DNA from: Clostridiales bacterium
GTDB taxonomy: Bacteria; Bacillota; Clostridia; Lachnospirales; Lachnospiraceae
Direction of reading: 5' to 3'
Length of the DNA stretch: 21,418 bases
NCBI GenBank assembly: GCA_018369015.1
Contig: JAGZDD010000057.1
Location: 1 to 21,418, forward strand
In this document: positions 1 to 9,138 of the stretch, piece by piece
Layout: each line of letters begins with the position of its first letter
How positions within the stretch are numbered: the stretch's first letter is position 1
Notes under the pieces: model-generated
Seen by the model: the letters and a program-made list of their open reading frames with translations, nothing else
Databases searched by the model: none
What the model was told of the DNA's origin: nothing
Program-made: the position numbers and the translations under genes

Positions 1-39
1 GTGGAACGTAGACATACTTTGGGGCAGGATTGCGGGGTG

Positions 40-72
40 CTAAGCGCCAGTGTTGCTGCGTGCCGGTGGCAC
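40..72 (+). repeat. 33-bp dispersed repeat, copy A
   Basis: This segment, beginning CTAAGCGCCAG, matches positions 18752-18784 in the same orientation at 31 of 33 bases. It lies inside the nested hairpin at 36-119. The other copy has lost most of the right half of that hairpin. It is probably a member of a genome-wide intergenic repeat family, which cannot be confirmed from one window. Confidence 0.75.
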
Positions 73-289
73 GCGTCCAGCAACGACCGGAGTGGAACGC
101 AGACCGCTTGTTAAGCACCGACCGGAGCGGCAGCGGAGACTCCGCAGGCACGGAGCAAACCTGAGCTTTCATCTGTGGTGGCGCCGTAAGGCGTCATATC
201 CGTTGACTATGTACTCTTTTATTGTACACCATATGCCCGATCTTTCCTACCATTTTTCAGAATTTTGCGATGAAAAACCCAAACGGCGG

Positions 290-327
290 CTATGAGGCAG
301 GGCGTGCTTGCACGCAATGACTCATAG
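290..327 (-). terminator. Hairpin downstream of the last sulfatase gene
   Basis: An outer perfect stem CTATGAG/CTCATAG encloses an inner GCGTGC/GCACGC stem, 22 bases past the stop codon of the 349-1785 sulfatase. On the minus strand a TTTTT run follows, about 12 bases after the stem. It may end the transcript or protect its 3' end. The distance to the T run makes a classical intrinsic terminator uncertain. Confidence 0.4.
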
Positions 328-348
328 ACATCGGACAGCGGCTTCTTC

Positions 349-1785
349 TTACCTCCGCCCTTCAATAGGAACAACATCCGAGGTATTAATGAGCCATGTG
401 AGCATTTTCTGTGTCAGCTCATCCTGAATCTGCTTATATTCCGGCTTGCCGTAAAGATTGTGGGCCTCCCACGGATCTTCCTTCATATTATAAAGCTCAT
501 TCTGACCGTTCGTGCGCACCATAAGCTTCCAGTCCTTATATCGCTGCATTACGACACGGCACACTGTATCCGGAGCTTCCTGCTGCTGAAGGCATTTGGG
601 AAAGTAATCGGTTCCCTCGACCTGGGGGCGGTCAAGATAACTTCCCTTAAAACATTCCGGTTCAAAACACCATGGCTCGCGTACATCATAGCCGCCCTCG
701 CAGTAGGCCGCCCGCTCGCCATCCCCCGGAGCCCCTTCAAGCTGAGGCTTTAGAGATACCCCGAACTGGGCATAATGAAGCCGGATATTTTCATAATCTA
801 AAATTGTTGGAAAAATGTCAAAGGACTGCGTCGGCGTGTTTACCCGTTGTCCGCCCGGACAGCCCGGACGGCGCATAATCAGCGGAACACGGGTAATCAT
901 ATCCGTCATATCCGAAGGCCATTTCTCTGTCTGTCCGCCGTCTCCGGCAAAATCCCCATGATCAGAGCAAAGAATAATTGTCGTTTCTTCATAAATGCCC
1001 TCATCCTTCAGAGTCCTGATAATCCGGCCTACAAGTTCATCGATGTAAGAAATCATTCCCAAATATATGGCGTTCATTTTGCGAAATAAATCCATGTCTT
1101 TATCATCCATTTCCCGGTATTTGCGCAAAACCTCGTACATTTGGGGCTTATTTTGCTTAAACCAGGATAAATCCCGGCGCATAGGCACCTTATCCGGGTC
1201 ATACATATGATAATATTTCTCCGGCGCCGTATAGGGCGGATGTGGAAACATCCACGACACCATCAGAAAGAACGGTTTTTCATCACCCGCATGACGCTTA
1301 ATAAAATCTATAGCCTGTTCTGTGTGAATGGCATCTCCAAGCTCTTGTTCATCTTCATCCTTTACCGGAGGATATATCATCGAATATCTGGCCGAAGGGA
1401 TCGCCTTAAGCCCTTCCTTCGCCTTAGCGTCCTTCCTCTGAAACGGAGGAAATTCTGCAAAAAGCCGATCCATGGACGCATAGTCAAACATATCATCCTT
1501 CCCTACATGGCAGGTCGTAAATCCGGCCTTATTCAAATACTCAATGAAATTAGGATCTTTATCAGAAATCGGATGAAAGGTTCTCCGTCCATCCACATGG
1601 GGATACCAGCCGCTGGCCAGATTACACCGGGATGGGCCGCATACAGGATGTGTCGTATAGTTTTGTTCAAAAAGTGTTCCCTCGGCCGCCAAAGTGTTGA
1701 TGTTTGGCGTATGGATCATGGGGTGGCCGTAGCAGCCAAGGCTCTCGGCGCGCATTTCATCGGGAAATAATAAAATATAGTTCAT
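349..1785 (-). CDS. Type I (formylglycine) sulfatase, cytoplasmic
   Basis: The 478-aa product belongs to the alkaline-phosphatase-like sulfatase superfamily and should hydrolyse a sulfate ester to alcohol plus sulfate. The N-terminal metal-site segment PDEMRAESLGCYG is at residues 8-20. The formylglycine motif C49-G-P-S-R53 is intact, so activity needs an anaerobic sulfatase-maturating enzyme encoded elsewhere. Further metal and sulfate-site residues are D275-H276 (SDHGD), K288 and an MFPHPPY segment near 179-185. There is no signal peptide, so it acts in the cytoplasm. The start is set by GGAGGT five bases upstream. It is the last gene of the run of sulfatase and importer genes. A TATAAT-like box just upstream suggests possible separate expression. 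The substrate cannot be read from the sequence. Confidence 0.95.
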   Translation of the reverse strand: MNYILLFPDEMRAESLGCYGHPMIHTPNINTLAAEGTLFEQNYTTHPVCGPSRCNLASGWYPHVDGRRTFHPISDKDPNFIEYLNKAGFTTCHVGKDDMFDYASMDRLFAEFPPFQRKDAKAKEGLKAIPSARYSMIYPPVKDEDEQELGDAIHTEQAIDFIKRHAGDEKPFFLMVSWMFPHPPYTAPEKYYHMYDPDKVPMRRDLSWFKQNKPQMYEVLRKYREMDDKDMDLFRKMNAIYLGMISYIDELVGRIIRTLKDEGIYEETTIILCSDHGDFAGDGGQTEKWPSDMTDMITRVPLIMRRPGCPGGQRVNTPTQSFDIFPTILDYENIRLHYAQFGVSLKPQLEGAPGDGERAAYCEGGYDVREPWCFEPECFKGSYLDRPQVEGTDYFPKCLQQQEAPDTVCRVVMQRYKDWKLMVRTNGQNELYNMKEDPWEAHNLYGKPEYKQIQDELTQKMLTWLINTSDVVPIEGRR

Positions 1786-1796
1786 ATTGCACCTCC

Positions 1797-1934
1797 GTTT
1801 ATTATTATACCTGTTCTTTCCAGCAAAGAAAATACCGTCGCAAAAAAATTAAACGGTTCAGCTGCAGTTACCAGTCGCAGCTTTACCTATTTACCTGGAA
1901 TAGCAGCTGTACAGGCCTATTTTGTTTTTCAATT
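1797..1934 (-). promoter_or_regulatory. Intergenic region with possible terminator and promoter
   Basis: Reading the minus strand, a CAGCTGC...GCAGCTG inverted repeat (about 1870-1911) is followed at a distance by a run of seven T. Further on, AGGTATAATAATAAACGGAG places a TATAAT box about 15 bases before the ribosome site of the 349-1785 sulfatase. The -35 region is poor (TTTTCT at 17 bp). It could partly uncouple the last sulfatase from the gene upstream. Confidence 0.3.
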
Positions 1935-3443
1935 TTAATGGGCATTGCGTGCAATCGCCGGCGGGATATGAGGGATGCGCTTCTTTTTAGCTATCTCTTT
2001 TGGATGACGGCGCCGCAATTCTTCTGCTCCCTCATGTCTCCCGGTCGCTTCAAGCCGATCCAGATACTCACCAAGGCGGCCGCTACAGTTAAACGGCCCT
2101 CCCTCCCGGATAACAACCCACATAGGATCTGTTTCACTGGGCGATGATAGCATCATATCTTCTTCCCAATCAAGCAGAAGCCTGGCCGCACGGTCACAAA
2201 GCTGTGGTTCCTGATCTGCAAGGTTTTCCTGCTCATGGACATCCTCTTTAATATTAAAAAGCATTTCTCTTGGGAAAAGATGATAACCATCGTGATAGGT
2301 ACGGATATAAATATAATCATCAAAACGAACAGAACGCTGGCACACATGGGCGCATTGTGAGACGATCAAATGATCCCTTCCGGTATCTGCCCCGGTGCGA
2401 AGCGTTTCAATAAAGCTCTGCCCGTCTCCGTCCGGAATCGGTTCCTGCCCAAGGAGATCTGCAAATGTCCGTGTCAGGTCAATATTATAATGAAGGCCCT
2501 GGTCAACGCCCTGCTTCATTCCCGGCCATTTAATGATCAAAGGAATATGGGTCGTCGTATTATCTGCCGTGGCTTGCTCCGAATAAATGCCAAGCTCGCC
2601 GAGATTTTCTCCGTGATCCGCAGTGATAATAATCGCCGTATCTTCGTAAATGCCCAAACGTTTCAGCAAATCCACAAGATATCCGACCTGCGTATCTACA
2701 TAACGCACGCCGCAGTCGTAGCCGTCAATAATTTTCTTTACATCCGAAAGTGTTTCGCCCTTGCCGACCATACGCTTCCATTTAGGATTTACCTTATCAT
2801 CAAACATATTCAATTCATTTATACTATGAGGCCCGACATGTTTCTTATGCCCTTTAAGAACATCCTCGGTAATCCAGGGAGCTGCCGGAGCATCTTCAAA
2901 AGGATTCCTGAAATCCTCCGGCGTATTGTATGGCGAATGTGGGTTCCACATATGTATATGCATAAACCAGCCGTTTTCTTTGCCGCGTCGCCCGATCCAG
3001 TCCAGAGCATTAGGCATAACTTCGTTTGCAGTTTCACCGCCGATTTTTCCTACATTGATTGTTTCATTAAATCCGGCATTAAACCAGTAAGCTGAGTGGC
3101 GTTCTGCGAATGTGCTGACAGAAACCGTATACATTCCTGCGCTGCGGAACATAAAAAACAGATTATTAATAACGCCCTGGTTAAACATAAAACGATCCGG
3201 CCCCGGATGCCTTATATCCGCAGCCAAACCTCCATGATTAACAATACCGCTGTGTATTCCGAATTTTCCGGTCACAAGCGCCGCCCGCGAAGGAAGGCAT
3301 GGAGCGTCTGAACAATAATAATTTTCAAACCGCATACTCTCACGGGCAATCTTATCCATCTGAGGCGTTGTATTCCTCTCATAGCCATAGCAGCCCATAT
3401 GATCCGGCCTCAAAGTATCTACATCAATCATAATAATTCGCAT
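1935..3443 (-). CDS. Type I (formylglycine) sulfatase, cytoplasmic
   Basis: The 502-aa sulfatase starts at the ATG giving MRIIMIDVDTLRPDHMGCYG. GGAGG lies seven bases upstream, while an upstream in-frame ATG at 3506 has no comparable site. Metal ligands are likely D7/D9 and D276-H277 (ITADHGENLGE). The formylglycine motif is C49-L-P-S-R53. HMWNPHSPYNTP (164-175) and HIPLIIKWPG (299-308) are further family signatures. No signal peptide is present. The sequence differs clearly from the neighbouring sulfatases outside the motifs, suggesting distinct substrate specificity rather than recent duplication. The gap of 74 bases to the preceding sulfatase gene shows no terminator, so the two are probably co-transcribed. 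Confidence 0.95.
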   Translation of the reverse strand: MRIIMIDVDTLRPDHMGCYGYERNTTPQMDKIARESMRFENYYCSDAPCLPSRAALVTGKFGIHSGIVNHGGLAADIRHPGPDRFMFNQGVINNLFFMFRSAGMYTVSVSTFAERHSAYWFNAGFNETINVGKIGGETANEVMPNALDWIGRRGKENGWFMHIHMWNPHSPYNTPEDFRNPFEDAPAAPWITEDVLKGHKKHVGPHSINELNMFDDKVNPKWKRMVGKGETLSDVKKIIDGYDCGVRYVDTQVGYLVDLLKRLGIYEDTAIIITADHGENLGELGIYSEQATADNTTTHIPLIIKWPGMKQGVDQGLHYNIDLTRTFADLLGQEPIPDGDGQSFIETLRTGADTGRDHLIVSQCAHVCQRSVRFDDYIYIRTYHDGYHLFPREMLFNIKEDVHEQENLADQEPQLCDRAARLLLDWEEDMMLSSPSETDPMWVVIREGGPFNCSGRLGEYLDRLEATGRHEGAEELRRRHPKEIAKKKRIPHIPPAIARNAH

Positions 3444-3517
3444 ACCAATTCCTCCATTTTTGTTTTTTGTATTCGCTGAAAATGTCCTGCGTTTCCCGGA
3501 TTTCAAATTCCAAAAGC

Positions 3518-5068
3518 CTATCCTTTAATCGTTCTTCCTTTATAGGCCGGATTTTTCACACAGATTTCCGGGTATTCCCCGGCAGCCTGAGATGCGCCCT
3601 TCCACCGAAGGCTCTGATCGGCGTTTCCCTTCGCCCATTCGTATTTGCTCATCAGATCGTTGATCCGATCCTCCCGCCGAAAATTTCTGACAGCTTCTTC
3701 ATGGCAGATCTCATCGCGGCACAGTTCCTTCATCATCTTCAAAGTTCCCGGTTCCGACATAGCAAAGTTATGACGCTCCTCCGGATCATTTTTTATATTA
3801 AACAGCATATCCTGATGCTCATAGCCTTCATAGGTCACATATTTATAATCTCCATACCGGAGCATGAAGCCGTGGCTAAAGCTGGCATCAGGATCGTAAG
3901 GCCCGAAAATAAACTTTCCGTCCGTACGCTCCATAAATTCGCTGTACACCAAATGACCTGGTACGCTTCCGCCTTTAAGGGCATCTGCCACGCTTATTCC
4001 GTCCGCCTCATCCATGGGCTTTGCCCCCACATACTCAAGAATCGTAGGGCCTATATCCATAATATTCACCGGGTCTTTTACCCGGATTCCCCGACCTATG
4101 CCATCGCCTGCGGCAATAAACGGTATTTTGACAGAGCGTTCATAAAAGGTTTCCTTGCCAAAAATATGCCGGTCGCCACACTGATCACCGTGGTCGGATA
4201 AATAAAAAACAGCGCGCTTCGTTCCTCTTGTATCGCAAAAACGTTCAAAAGCCTCCCAGACCTGGCCAAAAACACCGTCCACATGCTCGATCATGCCGCA
4301 ATAAGCCGCCTGACAGGCCAGAGCCACCATCTCATCAGCTTCAACCGGATAATGCTTCAAAACATCGCAGTCCACAGAGTCATCAAAGGCCGGAGGAAGC
4401 GATACACGTTCCCGGTATTTCTCATACAGCTCCTTTGGCGCCACATAAGGAAAATGGGGGCCGTAGACACTGACGCACACGCACTGGGGCTTATCATGGG
4501 GCTGGCTTAAATATTCCAGCGCCGTATCTGCCACAAAACGGTCATATTCCAGTACCGGGCTTGTACCGCCCCCCGCAACGGAGGCTGCGCCGTTTCCCGA
4601 AAAAGTGTCCGTACTGGCATAAACGCCCCGTTCCTTTCGCATATCCTCCCTGGCATACTTATAATTCCATGTCACTGGCGTCATATCTGCCGCCATATGT
4701 TTTGTAAAACCATGGTATTGATCCGCGCCGACAAAATGCATCCGTCCGACAAGGACCGTTTCGTATCCCCGCTCCACAAGGTAATGCAAAAATGTCGGTG
4801 TTGTATCCGGTAATGTGGATTTGTGAAAAAGCCCCGTCCTGGCTGAACGTTTTCCGCAAAGGAAAGACATCCTTGCCGGGCCGCACAATGGACTTGACGT
4901 ATAACATTCATCAAAAATCACACCCTGCCGTCCAAGCCGGTTGAGGTTCGGCGTGTCTGCGCATCGGCTGCCGTAAAACCCCGAATAATAAGGCGTATGC
5001 TGGTCGCTCATAAAAATGAGAATATCATTCAGTCTTTCTGGTTTTTGTTCGTTTTTCAAATCACTCAT
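3518..5068 (-). CDS. Type I sulfatase, choline-sulfatase-like, C-x-P-A-R type
   Basis: This is a 516-aa cytoplasmic sulfatase. The metal segment FMSDQH is at 19-24 and the formylglycine motif C62-G-P-A-R66 has alanine in place of the usual serine, which anaerobic maturases of known families accept. GRMHFVGADQYHGF (108-121) and YLSDHGDQCGDRH (289-301) resemble choline sulfatases and related arylsulfatases. It shares these features with the sulfatase at 12456-13892, so the two form a subgroup different from the C-x-P-S-R pair. An AAAGGAA ribosome site lies rather far (about ten bases) upstream. It follows the ABC ATPase gene after a 196-base gap that holds a hairpin. Confidence 0.95.
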   Translation of the reverse strand: MSDLKNEQKPERLNDILIFMSDQHTPYYSGFYGSRCADTPNLNRLGRQGVIFDECYTSSPLCGPARMSFLCGKRSARTGLFHKSTLPDTTPTFLHYLVERGYETVLVGRMHFVGADQYHGFTKHMAADMTPVTWNYKYAREDMRKERGVYASTDTFSGNGAASVAGGGTSPVLEYDRFVADTALEYLSQPHDKPQCVCVSVYGPHFPYVAPKELYEKYRERVSLPPAFDDSVDCDVLKHYPVEADEMVALACQAAYCGMIEHVDGVFGQVWEAFERFCDTRGTKRAVFYLSDHGDQCGDRHIFGKETFYERSVKIPFIAAGDGIGRGIRVKDPVNIMDIGPTILEYVGAKPMDEADGISVADALKGGSVPGHLVYSEFMERTDGKFIFGPYDPDASFSHGFMLRYGDYKYVTYEGYEHQDMLFNIKNDPEERHNFAMSEPGTLKMMKELCRDEICHEEAVRNFRREDRINDLMSKYEWAKGNADQSLRWKGASQAAGEYPEICVKNPAYKGRTIKG

Positions 5069-5125
5069 ACTCTACTGTTCCTTTCTTTTCATCTATAAAC
5101 ACACCGACCTTATAGCTAATGATTG

Positions 5126-5165
5126 AAAAGGCCGAAAAAGGGAGGAACCACTTTTTCAGCCTTTA
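5126..5165 (-). terminator. Hairpin between ATPase and sulfatase genes
   Basis: Stem GAAAAAG/CTTTTTC continues, after one mismatch, into AAAGGC/GCCTTT. On the minus strand the 3' arm ends in CCTTTTC, giving a modest T stretch. It lies 100 bases after the importer's last gene and about 60 bases before the next sulfatase. It is a likely partial terminator or mRNA-processing boundary that lowers expression of the downstream sulfatases relative to the importer. Confidence 0.5.
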
Positions 5166-5264
5166 ATTTATTACAATTTGCAGGGCCTTTTCACTCGAAG
5201 AAACACCAATCTACACAATATAGGGGATATTATTTTATAAAAACCTGCAAATAGCAACCTAAAA

Positions 5265-6218
5265 TTATATTTTCCCGGCAAAATGGCAGGCAGCAAAATG
5301 ATTCCCGCCCATATCCCGAAGCTTTGGTTCCTTTGCAAAACATTCATCCTTTGCGTAAGGGCATCTTGGCGCAAACCGGCAGCATGGTTTCGGGTTGATC
5401 GGCGATGTCAGTTCACCCTTTAATATGATCTTTTCCCTTCTTGTATGAAGATTAGGCACAGGGATTGCTGAAAGCAATGCCTGTGAATACGGGTGCAGCG
5501 TCTTTTTGAATAATTCCTTTGCCTCGCATTTTTCGATGACCTGGCCAAGATACATCACGGCAATCTCATCGGAAATATGCTTAACGACCGACATATTATG
5601 GGTAATGAACATATAGGTCAAATTTTTTTCCTTTTGCAGATCCTGTAAAAGATTTAAAACCTGAGCCTGGATTGAAACATCCAGGGCAGATACCGGTTCA
5701 TCGCATATAATAAACTCAGGGTTTAAAGATAATGCCCGGGCGATGCCGATACGCTGGCGCCTCCCGCCGTCAAGCTCATGGGGATATGTATTCCTCAGGC
5801 GCTTCGCAAGCCCGACAAGATCCATCATCTCATCGACCTTTTTCTGTAATTCCTGTTTATCCCTGATCGTTCCCAAAACCTTCAAAGGTTCCTCGATCAA
5901 CTGGGATATACTCATTCTTGGATCTAACGATGCATAAGGATCCTGAAAGATCATCTGTATTTTAGCCCGGTAAGATTTTTTAAATTCCTTCATCTTCATC
6001 CCGGCAATCTCTGTGCCATTAAAAAACACTTCACCGGACGTCGCGTCATGCAGACGCATAAGCGTTTTCCCAAGCGTCGATTTTCCGCAGCCGGATTCCC
6101 CGACAATTCCGATGGTTTTGCCTTTTTCAATACTTAATGTTACGTTGTCTACTGCATGGAGCGTTCCCGACGGAACAGGAAAGTATTTTTTCAGGTTTTT
6201 AACTTCAATAAGCGCCAT
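5265..6218 (-). CDS. Opp/Dpp-type ABC transporter ATPase (OppF/DppF-like)
   Basis: The 317-aa ATPase partners the adjacent OppD-like protein to power import. Walker A is GESGCGKST (40-48), the Q-loop QDP follows FQ at 91-92, Walker B is FIICDE (169-174) and the H-loop is H207. The ABC signature reads LDGGR (149-153) instead of LSGGQ, a variant I recall from some clostridial DppF-like proteins. The C-terminal cysteine-rich oligopeptide-transporter segment (CRFAPRCPYAKDEC...HFAACH) is present. Its ATG directly follows the stop codon of the upstream ATPase gene, and the GGAGGGG ribosome site lies inside that gene, indicating translational coupling. Confidence 0.95.
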   Translation of the reverse strand: MALIEVKNLKKYFPVPSGTLHAVDNVTLSIEKGKTIGIVGESGCGKSTLGKTLMRLHDATSGEVFFNGTEIAGMKMKEFKKSYRAKIQMIFQDPYASLDPRMSISQLIEEPLKVLGTIRDKQELQKKVDEMMDLVGLAKRLRNTYPHELDGGRRQRIGIARALSLNPEFIICDEPVSALDVSIQAQVLNLLQDLQKEKNLTYMFITHNMSVVKHISDEIAVMYLGQVIEKCEAKELFKKTLHPYSQALLSAIPVPNLHTRREKIILKGELTSPINPKPCCRFAPRCPYAKDECFAKEPKLRDMGGNHFAACHFAGKI

Positions 6219-7202
6219 TTACTTCCCCTCCTCTTTAACGTATTTTTGGCATTTCACAAAATGCCCCGGTTCAATCTGGATAAGCTTTGGATCACAGCTG
6301 CGGCACACGTCACATTTTTGTGAACAGCGGTCATAAAAACTGCAATGTTCCGGCAGATCAGCCGGGTCGCACACAAGCCCCGGGATGACATTCAGCCGTT
6401 TCACATCTTTATCAAGGCTTGGAATCGACTTAAAAAGCGCTGTCGTGTATGGATGCTTCGGGTTATCAAAAATCTGTTCCACACTTCCGCTTTCCACAAT
6501 CTCCCCGGCATAGACAACCGCGCACCTATTGCAAATGTCTGCAACCACTCCAAAATCATGGGTAATTAAAATCATCGATGTGCCATTATCCCTCTGGAGA
6601 TTTTTCATAAGCTCCAAAATCTGGGCTTGGATCGTCACATCCAGCGCCGTTGTCGGCTCATCGGCAATCAGCAGATCCGGCTTACAGGCCAGGGCAATGG
6701 CAATCACAATCCTTTGCTTCATGCCTCCGGAAAACTGATGAGGATAATCCTTATGGCGCTCCGGCACGATACCAACCATTTCCAGCATTTTCATCGCCTT
6801 AATCAGCGCTTCTTTTTTTGAAACATGCTCATGGAGCAAAATGACCTCAGCAATCTGTTCGCCTACCGTCTTTACAGGATTCAGGGCAGTCATGGGATCC
6901 TGGAAAATCATACTCTCCTTTTTCCCACGGATTTTTTGCATCTGTTTATTAGATTTTTTTGTCAGCTCTTCGCCTTCAAGCACAATGCTTCCCTGAATGA
7001 TGTTAGCCGGAGGCTTTGGCAAAAGCCCCATAAGGCTTAATGCGATTGTCGTTTTCCCGGCGCCGGTTTCTCCCACAAGGCCAAGAACCTCACCTTTTTT
7101 TAATTCAAAGGACACATTATTCACGGCTTCGACAACCTGTTCGTCCATCTCATAATGGACAACGAGATTTTTCACTTCAAGTATTGTTTTATTATCTTCC
7201 AT
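6219..7202 (-). CDS. Opp/Dpp-type ABC transporter ATPase (OppD/DppD-like)
   Basis: This 327-aa ATPase has Walker A GETGAGKTT (44-52), Q-loop FQDP (100-103), a canonical-type signature FSGGM (157-161), Walker B LLIADE (177-182) and an ITHD H-loop. The C-terminus carries the cysteine-rich segment of the OppD/DppD family, with several cysteines spaced as in CSFYDRCSQKCDVC and a final HFVKC. It forms the nucleotide-binding heterodimer with the downstream ATPase. GGAGG stands nine bases before the ATG. Only 13 bases separate it from the permease gene upstream, so the genes are one operon. Confidence 0.95.
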   Translation of the reverse strand: MEDNKTILEVKNLVVHYEMDEQVVEAVNNVSFELKKGEVLGLVGETGAGKTTIALSLMGLLPKPPANIIQGSIVLEGEELTKKSNKQMQKIRGKKESMIFQDPMTALNPVKTVGEQIAEVILLHEHVSKKEALIKAMKMLEMVGIVPERHKDYPHQFSGGMKQRIVIAIALACKPDLLIADEPTTALDVTIQAQILELMKNLQRDNGTSMILITHDFGVVADICNRCAVVYAGEIVESGSVEQIFDNPKHPYTTALFKSIPSLDKDVKRLNVIPGLVCDPADLPEHCSFYDRCSQKCDVCRSCDPKLIQIEPGHFVKCQKYVKEEGK

Positions 7203-7215
7203 TGGTTTATGCCTC

Positions 7216-8124
7216 CTACTTCAATCTCGGGTCAAAAGCATCCCTCAGGCCGTCGCCAAGGAGGTTAAATGCATAACAGGTAATCATAATGAGCAGTGCC
7301 GGGAACAGCATCATATAAGGCGCGGATCTCAGGTAAGCCTTTCCGTCACTTAAAATCAGCCCCCATTCCGGTGTGGGCGCGGACAGACCTACGCCGATAT
7401 AGCTCAACGACGACATCATCATAATTGACGCAGCGATAAAACCTACAAGATAAATGACCATAACGCCCACCGCGTTTGGGATCATATGGCGGATAATCAT
7501 CCGCCCCTGCCCGACCCCGATCGCTCTGGAAGCTTCCACGTACTCCTCGCTGCGCACACGCAAAACCGCCGCCCGGTTGTTCCTTGCCATGGTCGGCATG
7601 GCAGAAAACATAATTGCTGCCACAAGCTGGGGAATCCCATTGCCAAGGACAGCAACAATGCAAATTGCCATCAATACCTGAGGGATCGCCTGGAACACAT
7701 CCATGATACGCATAATAATCGTATCCACCTTGCCGCCAAAATATCCGGCGATAATCCCCAGGCCGCCCCCAAGCCCAAAGGCCGCCAGCACGCAAAACAG
7801 GGCGATCATCAGGGAATACTGGGCGCCGTAAATGCACCGGCTGAATATATCACGGCCCAAAGCATCTGTTCCGAAAATATGGGCGGCACTTGGCTTTTGC
7901 ATCATCGCCGTATAGTCCTGGGCCTGATAATCATACGGCGCAATCAGCGGCGCCAAAAAAGCAATTAAAATCATGAGAATAACAACAACCAGACCTACGA
8001 GGGCTGTCTTGTTCCGTTTAAAGCGCTTCCACGATTCATAGCCCGGCGTTGACTGCCTTGGCTTTTTACGTTTCGCCGCTTTCTTTTCAATCCTCTCCAT
8101 TGCAGGAGTATGCATCTTTGTCAT
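7216..8124 (-). CDS. Opp/Dpp-type ABC transporter permease (OppC/DppC-like)
   Basis: This is a 302-aa inner-membrane permease. A basic cytoplasmic N-terminus (KKAAKRKKPRQS) leads to a first membrane span near 41-63 (ALVGLVVVILMILIAFLAPL). The periplasmic-side OppC_N segment with FGTDALGRDIFSR follows, then the transmembrane domain with the EAA-loop EEYVEASRAIGVGQ, which contacts an ATPase. I chose the ATG at 8124: GGAGG lies eight bases upstream and the ATG begins one base after the stop of the preceding permease. The longer frame beginning at 8172 would overlap that gene by 47 bases and has no ribosome site. Confidence 0.93.
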   Translation of the reverse strand: MTKMHTPAMERIEKKAAKRKKPRQSTPGYESWKRFKRNKTALVGLVVVILMILIAFLAPLIAPYDYQAQDYTAMMQKPSAAHIFGTDALGRDIFSRCIYGAQYSLMIALFCVLAAFGLGGGLGIIAGYFGGKVDTIIMRIMDVFQAIPQVLMAICIVAVLGNGIPQLVAAIMFSAMPTMARNNRAAVLRVRSEEYVEASRAIGVGQGRMIIRHMIPNAVGVMVIYLVGFIAASIMMMSSLSYIGVGLSAPTPEWGLILSDGKAYLRSAPYMMLFPALLIMITCYAFNLLGDGLRDAFDPRLK

Positions 8125-8125
8125 A

Positions 8126-9103
8126 TCATTTTCCTCCCTGCGCGGCCAGGCGGCGCGGTGCAGCTTTGGCATTCCCTGAAATCAATGTTTTTTTCAGCCT
8201 CGGATCAATCACAAGGAAGCTAATATCCACAAGAAGATTCACCATTGTAAATATAAATGCCAGCAATAAAACTCCGCCTAACACCGATGGATAATTTCTG
8301 GCGATAATCGCATCAGAAATATATTTACCCACACCCGGAATACCAAAAACAGTTTCAATAATCAAAGCCCCTCCAAGCTGATGCCCAAGCTGATTCCCAA
8401 TCGCAGCGGCTACAGGGATCATGGCGTTGCGCATCGCATGCCTTCTAACGATCACGCCTTCCTTCTGCCCCTTTGCCCGGGCAGTTCTTATATAATCCTG
8501 GCTGATAACCTCAAGCATGCTGGAACGGGTAATACGCGTGTAATTCGACAAGGAATGTAATCCAACAACAACCATCGGCAGAATAAAACCTGCCGGGCTT
8601 TCAATACCCGTTGCAGGAAGCCAGCCAAGGGTAACGCTGAAAATATAAATAAGAACAAGCGCTACGCAAAACGATGGTATAGATGTGAAAAACATGGATA
8701 TGGTCAGAACAAGGCTGTCCACCCATGTATATTTTTTCAAAGCCGACAAGATTCCAAGCACAACGCCGATCACCGCCCCGACAGCGACAGCTCCGACACA
8801 GATGACTAAAGAAACCTGAAGTCTTGGCAAAAGTTCTGAAAGCACCGGCTCACCGGTACGGTAGGATTCTCCGAAATCCAGGCGTACAACACCGGCTGCA
8901 TAATCAAAAAACTGTACAATGACCGGATCATTTAAGCCCAGTTCTTCCCGCTTTTCCTCCCGCTGTTCTTCTGTCGCGTCCTCCCCAAGGATCTGATCCA
9001 CCGGGTCGCCCGGCGTAATTACCTTTAACGCAAAAACAATAACCATAACACCCAGCATAATGGGGATCAGCATGAGCACACGTTTGATAATATATTTTAG
9101 CAT
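8126..9103 (-). CDS. Opp/Dpp-type ABC transporter permease (OppB/DppB-like)
   Basis: The 325-aa permease begins with the typical span MLKYIIKRVLMLIPIMLGVMVIVFAL. A long extracytoplasmic loop follows (residues about 30-95, with PGDPVDQILG and LRLDFGESYRTGEPV-type family words), then five further spans. The EAA-like ATPase-contact loop is QDYIRTARAKGQ. It ends in the FLVIDPRLKK segment usual for OppB/DppB, followed by a short extra tail of about 20 residues. A GAGAGGT ribosome site stands seven bases before the ATG. It pairs with the permease encoded next. Confidence 0.93.
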   Translation of the reverse strand: MLKYIIKRVLMLIPIMLGVMVIVFALKVITPGDPVDQILGEDATEEQREEKREELGLNDPVIVQFFDYAAGVVRLDFGESYRTGEPVLSELLPRLQVSLVICVGAVAVGAVIGVVLGILSALKKYTWVDSLVLTISMFFTSIPSFCVALVLIYIFSVTLGWLPATGIESPAGFILPMVVVGLHSLSNYTRITRSSMLEVISQDYIRTARAKGQKEGVIVRRHAMRNAMIPVAAAIGNQLGHQLGGALIIETVFGIPGVGKYISDAIIARNYPSVLGGVLLLAFIFTMVNLLVDISFLVIDPRLKKTLISGNAKAAPRRLAAQGGK

Positions 9104-9138
9104 ACGCTGTACCTCTCCATTTCTTCCAATGACAGGGC

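Larger units (their letters stand above)
1..348. other. Gene-free left edge with structured repeat element
   Basis: I see no convincing gene in this stretch. The first 140 bases are rich in inverted and direct repeats. Positions 36-119 can fold into a nested hairpin: GGTGCT and AAGCG pair with CGCTT and AGCACC; inside, GTTGCTG (52-58) pairs with CAGCAAC (78-84); innermost, CGTGCC (59-64) pairs with GGCACG (68-73). Short direct repeats of GACCGGAG-type words sit near 85 and 121. The open frame from about 50 to 295 has low-complexity arginine-rich content and no ribosome site, so I do not call it a gene. Confidence 0.6.

Noticed and set aside
50..295. 81-residue open frame at the left edge
   Set aside because: It overlaps the structured repeat, has no ribosome site and shows no protein-like pattern.
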